A stretch of 64,000 nucleotides of DNA, taken from Sebastes aleutianus (lineage: Eukaryota > Chordata > Actinopteri > Perciformes > Sebastidae). The notes under the pieces were generated by a model, which saw only the letters and a program-made list of their open reading frames with translations, did not search any database and had not been told where the DNA came from. The translations under genes and the position numbers were made by a program. The stretch covers positions 20,327,629 through 20,391,628 of the forward strand of contig CAKAKS010000032.1 in assembly GCA_916700875.1 (NCBI GenBank), written 5' to 3'. Below are positions 11,337 to 22,265 of this stretch, piece by piece (within the stretch, counting starts at the first letter, position 1; every line of letters starts with the position of its first letter).

Positions 11337-13757
11337 GGAGGAAGCCCACTGGTTTGAAGAGAAGCAACCATGTTTAGATGGTGAGGTAAAGAGAAGAGTT
11401 CTATGTGTCTGTTATTGTTGAAAAGTTCGGACTTCTCTTGAGCATTCTGTCATTTGTTTTCAGGGCCGTAGACAACCCACAGGGAACGGCTCTCATTTTA
11501 AACATTAAAGCTTTCGGAGGCACTTGAAGTAAACAAATTAGACTTGGTGGTTCAGATGGCTCAAATGACAATATTTCTCAATAATTGGAGATGATAAAGA
11601 ACGTCTTTGATATGTCGGAGGCTTCACCATGTCTAGAAAGCAGTACGAATGGAAGCCTGCGGTTTCACTTCGCAATCTCTGTCTCATTATAAACCTTCAC
11701 AGCGATACATTTTATAATGCCGTGTTTGGCTGAATAAACAGTTATGATTTGGCACAAAACTGACGCTGTGGACTCCAGCGAGCTGCCAGCCTTCTCTGTG
11801 TACACGATGGAAAGCAGGGAACCAAGGAGCCTCTCCACTGGAAATTATGAATATAAAGTCATGCATTACAGGCTCGCAGGTGAATTTATTTATTCTCCTG
11901 CAAAAGTCGGAAATGTAAGCCGGCCCGATCAATGTGGGAGAGTTCATCTCTGTCCACCTAATCATTTGCTAATGGCTACTATCAATTGTCTGCCCACGGC
12001 TCCTGCATCCAACACTGTTGCAATTAAAGTCAACAAGCACATACTGTACTGTCGACTAAAGGTGCTTTAGCATGGGGATTCCAGGTTAATGTATTGATTA
12101 TCTTCTGCATGGTAAATTGGATTTATTCCACATCATCAGTCTTGTTTATTTATTTATAATCGCACTGTAATTTATCAAAAATGAAAGATTTCCTATCCCG
12201 CTGATGGGCGAGAGCGTTAGCTGTCAGGGTAATCAAATGTATTGTTTCATTTTGAAGTATAACACCGGTCTTTTGATTAATGCACCAAATGCTGCTAAAC
12301 AATAAAGTAAATCTGAGGAAAAACAAAGTGAGTCCTATAAGAGAAAGAATAACAGACCTAAATATGCAGTGCTGTGGGTGAATGCAACACCGGACAGGGC
12401 TTGTATGTCACACAGACTTAACAGCAGCTTGCACTTTTTGAACATGTCACTTATTTATTTATTACCTTGCTAGCCGGTACTGCACCTACATTTCTTGTGC
12501 TTCTGCCAGCATCGACAAATACTACACAATACAAAGGAATGCTTGCTTTTGGAGTATTATTATTAATTCATGATGCCCTAGAGTCTTTCTGTCCATTCCA
12601 GACATTGTTTTAGTGTTCCTGTCACTGTTTCTCTCACTGTTTCTGTACAGACAGTGACACTGGTCTAACTACATCTCCAAATCACAAAAAGGGAGGCAGT
12701 GGTAGTTGTGTGTATTTGCACTTATGTGTGTGTGTGCATACATTACCGACATATACTGTATAGTAATGTCTGCCCGCATTAGTGTGTTGTCTTTTTGTTT
12801 TGGCCATGAATTCCTCCAACAGAACAGCAAAAAACTGTCAACAGTCTTTTTGCATTAGTTATCCAGGTCAAGCTCTGAAAATATCCATAATGCATAAGAC
12901 AAACAGCTACTTGTTTTTTGATATTATTTATATTCTCAATATATTATGGTTATGTCTTTGTTGCTGGAAGTGATCCAGGGCTTCTTAAGTCGCTCAGGAG
13001 AGCTGTTCTTATGTGCATAACACAGTGTGTGGGGGTCCACACAGTATAAGCTCTCCTCCTCTGGCATTGATGTACACTAATGTACTCCACCTCCCCTTGG
13101 GTAGACCTGTCTGGATCATCTCATCAGACTCCCATACATCCATCCATCCCAGCCCAGCGACGGCGTAAGGCTGCGCGGGCGTAATAAAATGGTCTTAGCG
13201 GAGAGAGGCAGTTTGATTGCTGCCGGCCAGCGAGGCGGCTATTCACCATAATATAATATTCCCCCTGCAGTCCGCACTTTAAACCTGTCTCGCACTGACA
13301 AGCGTGCATCGCCCTGTGGGGTCAGCGGGGTCTCCCATCACTGTCCAACCACCTAGTCTGACTGACGCAAATCCTATAGAATTGCCTGGTGTGAACTTGA
13401 GCACGCGTCCCCTCTTGACACCTCCATGCACGTCTGCAGATCTCCAGTAACAATATCGCCTATAGAATCAATCTCAGCGATGTGTTTGAGGCCTATAGAA
13501 AGCCATTGATCAGCGCTTTGATGTCATGGCCTTTCATAAATTGCGACCTTTTTAGTATTGGCATGCCCCGTCACTCCCGGAGACAGTCGCGGCTCGCGAG
13601 TCTCTCCGGTGGGCAGAGCGAGGGAGTCCGAGGCGAAGCGGTGTCACAGGTGTCAATGCAGCTGCTCCTTATTGACAATTAAGCTCCTTGAAATGAAATC
13701 GGAGATGACAAGACCCCGACTTTGATCCTGATCCTACGCATCATTCCACAAATATGT
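11337..13757. other. Unique non-coding DNA; possible regulatory blocks
   Basis: No gene or repeat is recognised. About 11680-12010 is complex AT-rich sequence with several TAAT cores (candidate conserved element). CpG-richer patches lie at about 13140-13260 and 13540-13640. A (TG)n tract is at about 12725-12737. Confidence 0.45.
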
Positions 13758-13760
13758 AAA

Positions 13761-14450
13761 GGCTGGTTCACACTAAAAGATTTATCAAATCTTAATAGGT
13801 GTTGAAAATGTGAGAGACCCCACACATAACCACATGTTATGTTAAATTTAACAATTTTGTTCCTATAGTGTGTGGAGAGCAACAATTTAGTAAAAACAGC
13901 ACAACAAACACTAACAGATTCATTCATGAACAACAAGAGTCCCCACTTAAAAAAACTGGCAAATCTCTTGTGATCAAACGTGACTTTCGTGCAAACAAAT
14001 CATGGAGACACGTTAAATAAACACTTGTGTTGTTGCCACAAATGAACAAGTTGGTCCTCCATTTCTGAGCTCCATCTTACTACTACTTTATGCTTCACGT
14101 TTTGCATTAGCTCATGCATTAGCCGCGGCCACCATGACTGCAGTTGTTGTCTTTCCTTCTTCAGTCAGCTTGGTTCCCAATGGCTGTCATTCTTTCCCAC
14201 GTGACTGCGTCTTCGGCTGTCCGCGGGGTTTCTCCACACACAACAGGATATCTAATTGTAAATATTGAACGTTTAATATTTACAATTTGAAATCAGTGCG
14301 GCCAGGATGGACTTCCAAGTAGATCGATGGATGTAAAAAACACTCTTAACATACCTCACACCGTAAGAATATCTGGAAGCATAATAATTAGGGCTTTGCT
14401 GACGATTGTCCGGAGGGCGAATCGGGCCAAAATCGGCTTGATTCTCCTGT
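13761..14450 (-). mobile_element. Module A plus inverted-repeat element, copy 2 (rearranged)
   Basis: 13761-13920 matches module A of 3040-3200 in the same orientation. About 13980-14450 matches the element at 3205-3917, but with the unique interior inverted: CACTTGTGTTGTTGCCACAAAT here is the reverse complement of 3625-3647. Only the far terminal inverted repeat remains (about 14340-14450); the repeat next to module A is missing. The central hairpin is conserved at 14254-14286. The copy is therefore truncated and flipped relative to the first. Confidence 0.75.
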
Positions 14451-17090
14451 AGCTGGCATAATTGTGGCGCCTCCAGGGGAATATTTTTTTATTAAGAAAT
14501 AAAAAAGGCAATGCTTGGGTGGACTGTTTTTTTTAAGCGAGAGTTATGAGAAATGAGAAAATTGGTAATGTAGTGTCACTCAATAGTCACTCCCATATAT
14601 TTAAAAAGATGTCCAACAGGCAGCATTATGGGTTTTATGTGCTTGTGGCTCTTTCAAATGACACTAAGCCATCTTGTGCTAGTCTTTCCTCTCCGATGCT
14701 CCAAGCAGAATGGGCTTTTCAGGAGAAGGCAGCAGTCAGAAGTGCTTTAGCTTGTTAAAATTGACCATAAACAGCTCATTGTTTTAAGAGGGCCAGAGAC
14801 ACGGTCATTTGATACCGGCACTAGACTGGCTTCTCGCCCCTCAGCTATCCTGTTATTTCACTCTAGTAGTACACATGGGGTTCTACGGATGAAATATTGC
14901 CAGTATAAGGCTGCTTGGGAAGGATGAGTATTCTTTTACACTAGGGGAAATGTTAAGAGCTCAGACTCAAAAACTCAAGGTGGATATTAGTGTTACAGTG
15001 CATTTTTACAGCTTCATTTTGCTTTCATGTGCACGAATGTCAGTTGTGTGAGATATTTTACTACAGTGTCTTTCTCTATTTGCATTTTTCTTTGAAATTG
15101 TTCTGGTAAAACAAATGAACTTAAAGCAGCATGCAGCAAAAACATGATCGCTAAAAAAAATAAACATTTATTATTATAAAAAAAAAAAAATGTTTGTTTG
15201 GATGAATGCAAAATTGTTGTGTGAAGATAAAAGAGATGGTGCTTTCAGTACCCACCTGTCTCTTTCCACAGTGCTGTCCCTCCACCCCCCCCCCTCTCTC
15301 TGTTCCTCTGTTTCATATTCAGCCCATCATCGGCGCGCCTGACGGCAGTCTGATGTGTTCTCAGCGTGCTCCTTTACATGCACATGTCAGCGCAGTTGAA
15401 TGAGTCACCCGAACTGACAGCAGATGGTGCTCTTTGGGTAGGAGAGGCCTGATCCATCCGCTCAGCCCACTCTCCGTGCAATCTATCATCATTCCTCCTT
15501 CTCTGTCTTCTCCCCCAAGACCACTGAGGGGACTCTGGACCACCATCCTCTGTGCCATCATTTACCTTTGAGCAGGGGAATGTCAGCCTGCTCAGCCTTG
15601 GGCTTTTTATCCGGGGAGCTGGCGGCAGCCAGTCGACGTGCAGTTTAGACAGGGATCCATGGGGCACTTCTTAATGATGTGGTTCAGTGATAAACCTGGG
15701 AAGAAGACTGACTGACTGAAAATTGTCTCGGTGTGGTTGGGAAAGCGAAAAAAGAGGAGCATTGTAGAGAGACTGCTGGAGGAAAGCATAGCGAGGGGGT
15801 AACTGAAGTTCAGTGCTTTAAACTTTCAAACTTGTCTCATTCTCCAAATGTTTGCTTTATAAAGTGCATGAAAGATGACTTCCCAGCAGCAGCGGGATAA
15901 TTCCAACAAACCCTAAAGTGGTGTAGACTAACTATAAAAACACTGTAAAATAAGAAAACCCTATCGATCAGCATACTTTAAATGTGCACATGAAGACACA
16001 GACAGTGTCTATTATGTTATATAAAAGCCAGAGTGTGTGTGTGTGTAGGGTTTGGTTGTTCTCAAGCTCTCTGACCCATGCAATGCAAATGTTGTAATAT
16101 GCCAGAGTGTTGCAAGGAGCCAATCAGGTATATTGCAGTGATTAGATTAAAATCCGATTTTTCCGTCAACTCAGCAAAGCTGTATCGGTAGTCAATTAAG
16201 ATCTGTCATAATGTGATGGAGGACAGTTTGAAATGATCCCCTGCTCTGCTAAATGTATGACAGGCTACTACTAAAAGGGTCACCGCCGTGACCTTGATCC
16301 ACCAGAGGCTTTAAATACACAATCTGCTGGTTTCAGCATATGCAATATTTCTCGTAGTCTCCAAGTGAAACGTCAATGAAGTGTGTCTGCAGGCGCCTGT
16401 GCAGACGGTTCTTTATGCGTTTCCCATTTTCCCACACAATAGAAATCAATGCACAAGTAATTCACATATTCATTAAGAAAATATGTCCACAGTTCTAAAC
16501 TATTTGTGAATTAGCTGACAAATGATTCCCTTTCACATTAGTGCTTTGACTGAGCGGCAGGCAGTGGAATTCAGACTTGGACACTTTTTTTTCACTCGGT
16601 TAATAGTCCTACTTAATACTCATCAATCATAGCAGTCAAAAAATATTGATTGCTGGCTAGATTAAATCAGAGTTATTCCACTGCGATGGCTATTACAAAG
16701 TACAGCTATTACAGTGAAATAGTTCTTGATTTACTATGAGAGAGGATCAGCTGCCTTGTTGTAGTGCATTGTACTGAGCTCTGTGTGTGTGTGCGATGAA
16801 GTGTGTCTGTGTGTGTGTGTGTGGTTCAATCCAGCTGATTCCATCTTTATGCAGCGTTTGGAAATACATTTTCTTCTACCACAGCATGTATCTGCATTTC
16901 CATTCCCCACATGGAGCTTTATTACAAAGTAACTCCGCATAAGAATCAACTTTGACTACTTTGTTTTGTGAATGTGTTTTTGAGGGACCACATGAGGTGG
17001 ATGTTGCACTGTATGACTACAGCTTTGCATAATGCGGATGACCCATGAGCGTGTGTCAGAGATGACGTCATCAGAAATACTCATGGTTGC
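14451..17090. other. Unique non-coding DNA
   Basis: No gene recognised. Contents include poly-A runs at about 15153-15190, (TG)n at 16033-16047 and interrupted (TG)n at 16781-16823, and an exact TGACGTCA at 17063-17070. Short frames near 15.36-15.8 kb overlap each other on one strand in different frames and show no domain. Confidence 0.5.
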
Positions 17091-17342
17091 ATGACTAAGA
17101 GAGTCCTAACACCTGTAATATCTGGATCCAGGCTGTTCTCATACACCGTTCGTAGCTATACCTACAAAATGCACTGTGATTCGTATATATTCCACAAAAT
17201 TAATTTGTATGTAATCCACTTAATCATTACAGGAAAGTATAAAGAGCTACAAATGGCACGTTGGGACGAGGTTGGGGTGGATGGGTGCGTCAAAAACCAC
17301 TGGACTTTCACCCAGGAGACTGCTGTGTGTACCTTCTTATTT

Positions 17343-17605
17343 GGCACGTAGCTTCATTCTTATGTTACGCCACTTCTGGTGTTATTTCAACCCAAACCAC
17401 AAACTTTTCCTTAACATAACTAAGTAGTTTTTGTCACGTAACTTTCATACTTAAGTTACGTGACTTAAGGTGTTATTTTACCCCAAACCATGATCTTTTC
17501 CTAAACCTAACTAAGTAGTTTTTGTCACGTAACTTTCATACTTAAGTTGCACCAATTCCGATGTTATTTTAACCCAAACGACGATCTTTTCCTAAACCTA
17601 AGTTT
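17343..17605 (+). repeat. 91-bp tandem repeat, three units
   Basis: Units start at about 17343, 17433 and 17524. Each has (G/T)GCACGTA or GTCACGTAACTTTCATAC, then GTGTTATTT(T/C)A(A/C)CCCAAAC, then CTTTTCCTAAACCTAA. The second and third are most alike; the first is the most diverged. Confidence 0.85.
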
Positions 17606-17714
17606 CCTGTGAAGACAGAAGTTTATTTTGAAAAGACTGGAGCGGAAATTGAAATCACACATTGCTGAACATTCTGAGGAAAATGCAAACGAAAAGATGA
17701 GAAATAACTTTTCG

Positions 17715-17740
17715 TAAGATATCATGCGTATGATATCTTA
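17715..17740. repeat. Perfect 26-nt hairpin
   Basis: TAAGATATCAT, a 4-nt loop GCGT, then ATGATATCTTA. The two 11-nt arms are exact reverse complements. It lies near the right end of the preceding element and may be part of a subterminal structure. Confidence 0.9.
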
Positions 17741-17770
17741 TGTTGTATGAGGATGCGTTGTTGTATCATA

Positions 17771-18932
17771 TACACATAAACAAATAATCAACACTTTGTG
17801 CTAAAAAACAATGATATTCTCCATCTACTATATTCTGCTCTCTGCCACTCTGGCAGTATACGAACCCACGCTCTGCTGGAGATGTACTGTCTGCCCCGTT
17901 TGACCTCCATTGGCTTCATCACCAGGGAGTTATGAAAGCCCTGTGAGTAGCCGGCCTGTTCTCCGCTGCAGTTGTGTGAGCTAAAAACGCCCTCAGACAG
18001 GTGCTGCAGTGTGTGCCTCAGTGCACCGAAACAGCTGGGGCCGGTGATCAGCGCTCGCTGGAGATGACATCACCTGACAAGTGTTCATCTGACTCATCTC
18101 CCGCTCTCTGGCTTCATCTCAGGCCCCTGACACATGCTTCACCTCGGAGGCACTCGAACAGGAAAGGGGGGGTGGGGAGGGTGTGCCGGACAGGACAAGA
18201 GGCTGCAGGCGCTAAGTTCAGTCATGCTGCTGTGCTATGCCAAGTCAAAACGGAGGTGAGGTAAGAGGGCAGAGGCAGGTGATGCAGTCTCACTCATCAT
18301 CACACTTTGACAGGTGCGATGCTTTGCTTCAGTGCACCAATAGCCCTTTAATACCTCAAAGAAGAATGCCGCTCTCTGTATCATATATTAGAGCAGTTAG
18401 GAAAGAAATAAGCCGGACACAAAGGGCAATTAAACTAGAGGAGTCAAGAGTAGGAACAAGGCTATTCCACTTTAGTGTGTAGGGTTGTGAATCAGGGAAG
18501 GTCCGTCCCTGCCTAGGACATAAAACAGTGATCTCTTTAATTACCTAGCATAAAACCCACAGTGTAATATTCTCACCCCAGTATTATACAGGACTGGAGT
18601 CGTATGATTCTCTGGAGGTGACTGTCTCGTACTATGGCAAGGGGAAAGATGAAGGTAATGTAAATGGATGGGCTCTTTTGTAGGTTGCTGTAAAAAGCAA
18701 TCAATTAATTTGGTAATTTATACATTTCAGGAGAAGGTGAACTGGATGGAATATGTGATTTGCCATTAAACTGTCGGACACATCATTCTTAACTTTAGAT
18801 GGCTTTGCGTGCGCCGGATGTGCTCGGCATATTCACAACACATTTGTAGCCGTACCATCGCTGTAGTCTTTGTGATAAATAATAAAGATTTCCAAAGTGA
18901 AATGAAAGGACGCTACAAAACATATACTCTAT
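17771..18932. other. Unique non-coding DNA
   Basis: No repeat ends or genes are recognised. Small frames at 18001-18264 and 18237-18482 overlap in different frames and lack domain signals. Confidence 0.5.
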
Positions 18933-19440
18933 AATTTCAACACATCCTGCGAATTTGAAAATAAAACTTCCAATTTAGCTCCAATTAAGTAAGATAGATA
19001 TACTGTATATAGGTTAGGGCTGTCCCGAATACAATTTTTTGGGCTTCGAAGCTTCGGTGAGTGGTATTCGAAGCTTCGTGGCGCTGCGCGGCAGGCTGAC
19101 ATGTTCTTCTGTCTGTCCGTCTCCCCCGTTTCAGTGCCGCTGACGCGCTGCTGCGCACACACCCACCTCTACACACAAAAAACAGCGATATCCGTCTGAG
19201 AATAACTAATAATAGTTCCTGTTGAATATGAATAATTCATCATTTTGTTGGATTATTCCTTATTTCATGGGCTATTTTGGGATACTTATATTACTTTTAT
19301 TATATTATATACTTATGTTTTAAAAAACAAAACACAAACAAGGCATTCGAATACTGATTTTGAGGTCGATTACCATGGCAATGGTCGAAGCTTGGAAGCA
19401 TTCGGGTCAGCCCTAATATAGGTAGACTATGTATATATAC
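18933..19440 (+). repeat. About 100-bp direct repeat, copy 1, split by a hAT element
   Basis: 18933-19014 plus 19424-19440 (TAATTTCAACACATCC through TATATATAC) match 20083-20185 after removal of the inserted element. The second copy reads straight through GTATATAGGTATAC, so it preserves the empty target site of the insertion at 19015. Confidence 0.85.
19007..19423. mobile_element. Non-autonomous hAT element with perfect 8-bp target duplication
   Basis: The body is 19015-19415 (401 bp). Ends are TAGGGCTGTCCCGAAT and ATTCGGGTCAGCCCTA, near-perfect inverted repeats. Flanks are ATATAGGT at 19007-19014 and 19416-19423. The subterminal region is rich in TTCGAAGCTTCG palindromes. The repeat copy at 20.1 kb shows the site without the element. 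No transposase frame is visible. The intact duplication and recognisable ends argue for a fairly young insertion. Confidence 0.92.
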
Positions 19441-20084
19441 TAGGGTCAAAGTTTACGCGATAACAACGCGTTAACGCAAATTCATTTTAACGCCACTAAT
19501 TTCTTTAACGCATTAACGCAATCGATATTTTAGAAGTCATAGCGGGCTCAGTTTTAAAGCTTGAGCGAAGATCCTGATATCATATGAAACTACAAAACCA
19601 AAGGAATCCATTGATACCAACCATGTCATGCTAACGCTCCAAACCTGCGCTAAATTTTGGCGAGGAAAAACTAGCATGGCCATTTTGAAAGGGATCCTCA
19701 TGACCTCTGACCTCAAGATATGTGAATGAAAATGGGTTCTATGGCTACCCACGAGTCTTTCCTTTACAGACATGCCCACTTTATGATAATAAGCTTGAGT
19801 TTGCCATGTTATGAGTTGAGCATATTTTTATGCTAAATGCAGGCCCTGTGAGGGTTTCTGGACAATATTTGTCATTGTTTTGTGTTGTTAATTGATTTCC
19901 AATAATAAATATATACACATATTTGCTTAAAGCAGCATATTTGCCCACTCTTATGTTAAAAAGAGTATTAAATACTACAAATCTCCCTTTAAGGTACATG
20001 TCGAGCACATAAAAAATGTGCGATTAATGATGGACAATCATGCGATTAATCGCGATTAAATATTTTAATCGATTGACAGACCTA
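19441..20084 (-). mobile_element. hAT-like element with shared core (type e family), minus orientation
   Basis: It runs from TAGGGTCAAAGTTTACGCG to AATCGATTGACAGACCTA, with ACGCGTTAACGC and TTAATCGCGATTAA subterminal motifs. It is the same family as the element at 41117-41833 but in reverse orientation. The core lies at about 19640-19795. It is flanked by about 100-bp direct repeats rather than a normal 8-bp duplication. Confidence 0.85.
19640..19795 (+). repeat. Shared core, copy 2, with DR1 motif
   Basis: The core is in the same orientation as copy 1. It has an exact DR1 on the minus strand (19701-19713) and an AGACATGCCC half-site (19768-19777). Divergence from copy 1 lies mostly outside these motifs. 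Confidence 0.85.
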
Positions 20085-20185
20085 ATTTCAACACATCCTG
20101 TGGATTTGAAAATAAAACTACCAATTTAGCTCCAATTAAGTAAGATTTGTGTATACTGTATATAGGTATACTGTACTTATATATA
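20083..20185 (+). repeat. About 100-bp direct repeat, copy 2 (uninterrupted)
   Basis: This is the partner of the repeat at 18933-19440. It begins at the very end of the hAT-like element and carries the uninterrupted ATATAGGT site. Confidence 0.85.
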
Positions 20186-21940
20186 CAGAGTATGATGATG
20201 ATTGTAACAGTAATCATGCTTCCGATAAAAATGACGATGCCTCGTAAAATCATAGTGAAGGTGTTGTTATTGCATTGGTTCCTCAGCCTCTCTTCCATAG
20301 TGCATCTGATAAGTGCATGCTGCTGGTGCCGCGCGAACAGCATTACATCATCCCGCTCCTTCCCGGCAAAGTGAGCCGTGGCACGATGAGATCAGAGCCC
20401 CCCCCTTGTTATCCCAGTAGCAGAGCAGACTGCTGCAGGACCTAAAGGATCCTCTCCCCACAGTCGGGGAAATATGTGAGATCCTGTTTGTCTGCAGCCC
20501 ACACAACACCCCCCAAAAAAAGCTCCGCTCAGGTTCATCCACAGGTGAAGCCTCTATTTCAGGTGCACAGCAGAGAAAATCTGCAGACGGCTTTAAACAC
20601 ACGCACGTACAAACAAAATGATAGGTGCAAATATACACAGACGCTTAGAAACTTCCAAATCCCCCAAAAAACGCCCCATGGTGTTTGCTGTGTGATCACA
20701 GAGCATACAAATCATTTTCTACATCAAAGACTGCTTGTAACTTCGAGAGCTTATTCAGTTTAAATCTTTTTATATCTTTGTGAATTACTCCCACGTTTAC
20801 TGCAAACACAAATCCAGACATTCATTTAGTGCTTACATTCACTTTGTAGTATAACAAAAACAGAGTTCAGCCTCGTAGCTGGTTCCTAATGAAGATTTAG
20901 CTCCATCAGATGTGTGTTAGTCTGGGCACTGGTCTGTGTCCTTCCCCTCTGGGTCACCAAGTGCTCAGCTGCCATTTGGGATTCAGGCATATGAAGATGA
21001 ATGGACAGATGATCTGATTCTCGCGGACCTAAGGTGACTCCTGCCCCGGCTACGGTTACACAGTCTCCACCCTCTCGACTGTCCTCCCCGCACCCCTTCT
21101 CCCATTCTGGTTATCCTGTCGGTGACACCGTAATGATGACAAAGACTAACCAGTAAAACGGCAGCACCCAGCACCACAGAGGACCCTTTTATGGCACAAT
21201 GAAAGTGAGGGATGAAGCATGGTTGTCATCCAGAGGAGCGCCGGCAAATCACCACACAAACAGTCAGGCGGTGGAGTGGAGATGGCGGCGGAGGCGTCGG
21301 CACTGGCATTGAGTTGAGCTGTTTGTCAACAATCTGTCAGCGTAAACGCGGCGCAACAAATTAGCTCTGCCACCGGTCTCTGTCCGCGGCCAAGTGCTGG
21401 AGAAAAAAGAACTGTGTCACGGCTGCTGGGAGCTAAAAGCCTATACTCACATACCTTAGTATGACTTAGTCTTACTAATGAGGGACTGATCTGCTTTAAT
21501 GTGGTGTCAGATTCACAGTTTGAACAAGTTTTCCACTTAGAAGTGCCACAGTAATATCTTATTAAGTCAAACGTAATGTGAATACATTTGTTTTGTTCAA
21601 CATTTTTGGCCTTTATATCCTGATAAGCCGGTGCTTTAAGACCTGTTTTTAAAAACACTCCACAAAATAAAAAAATGCAGCCTGACAGCTTGTGGATAAC
21701 CAGCCCATTCTCATTGCCAGGACTTCAAATACTGAGGCTTGTGATACCTCCGCACAAGGCACCCTTTAGCACCAGTATGAGACGTACCAGGCTTTACATT
21801 AACTACAATGTAAACCCATCCATTGCAACAGTAAATGTTCAGAGAAAGTGTGCCGGGAGTGACCGGTGTGATGTAGTTTAAAGAGCGAAAAGACACACTA
21901 ACGGTGGGCGAGAGGGGAGGTGGATGGGCCCAACAAACAC
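20186..21940. other. Unique non-coding DNA
   Basis: No genes or repeat ends are recognised. A CpG-richer patch lies at 21230-21390. Several short frames overlap on both strands; none shows a domain. Confidence 0.5.
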
Positions 21941-21959
21941 AAGGCTTTCATCTACGGAT

Positions 21960-22265
21960 GTGACGGTGAGGACATTTTTCCAGTAATGTAATCAGTGTGT
22001 GCCCGACCACCGTGTAACACCGACTACTGCGGCAAGCCTACTTTCAACCAGGAGACCGCTGTTTGTGTCCCGAGGGTTAAGTTTCATGTTACAATCAGCT
22101 ATTCCTTAGTCTTTACAAACATAGTAGTTTTAAGCCCAACCATGTAGTTTTTCCAAAACCTAGCTAAGTGCCTTTTTGTTGCCTAAACTTAAAGTGATGC
22201 CAAGGTTAACTAGAGTGGTTTTGATGCCAAAAAATAAAGTGATGCCAAGGGGCGTGACAAAGCGG
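21960..22265 (+). mobile_element. Diverged fragment related to the 17-kb element
   Basis: CCAGGAGACCGCTGTTTGTG (about 22050-22069) matches CCAGGAGACTGCTGTGTGTA at 17313. The following CCTAGCTAAGTG and GTTGCCTAAACTTAAAG blocks resemble the 91-bp units. A short repeated AAAGTGATGCCAAGG occurs at about 22191 and 22240. Ends are not identified. Confidence 0.5.

Larger units (their letters stand above)
17110..17770. mobile_element. Putative DNA element with internal 91-bp tandem units
   Basis: The left part has TTCTCATACACCGTTCG (about 17133-17149) and the right part, on the other strand, CCTCATACAACATAAG (about 17737-17752), suggesting degenerate terminal inverted repeats around CTCATACA. The middle holds three 91-bp units. 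A fragment of the same family is at about 22.03-22.26 kb. Limits and superfamily are uncertain. Confidence 0.5.
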
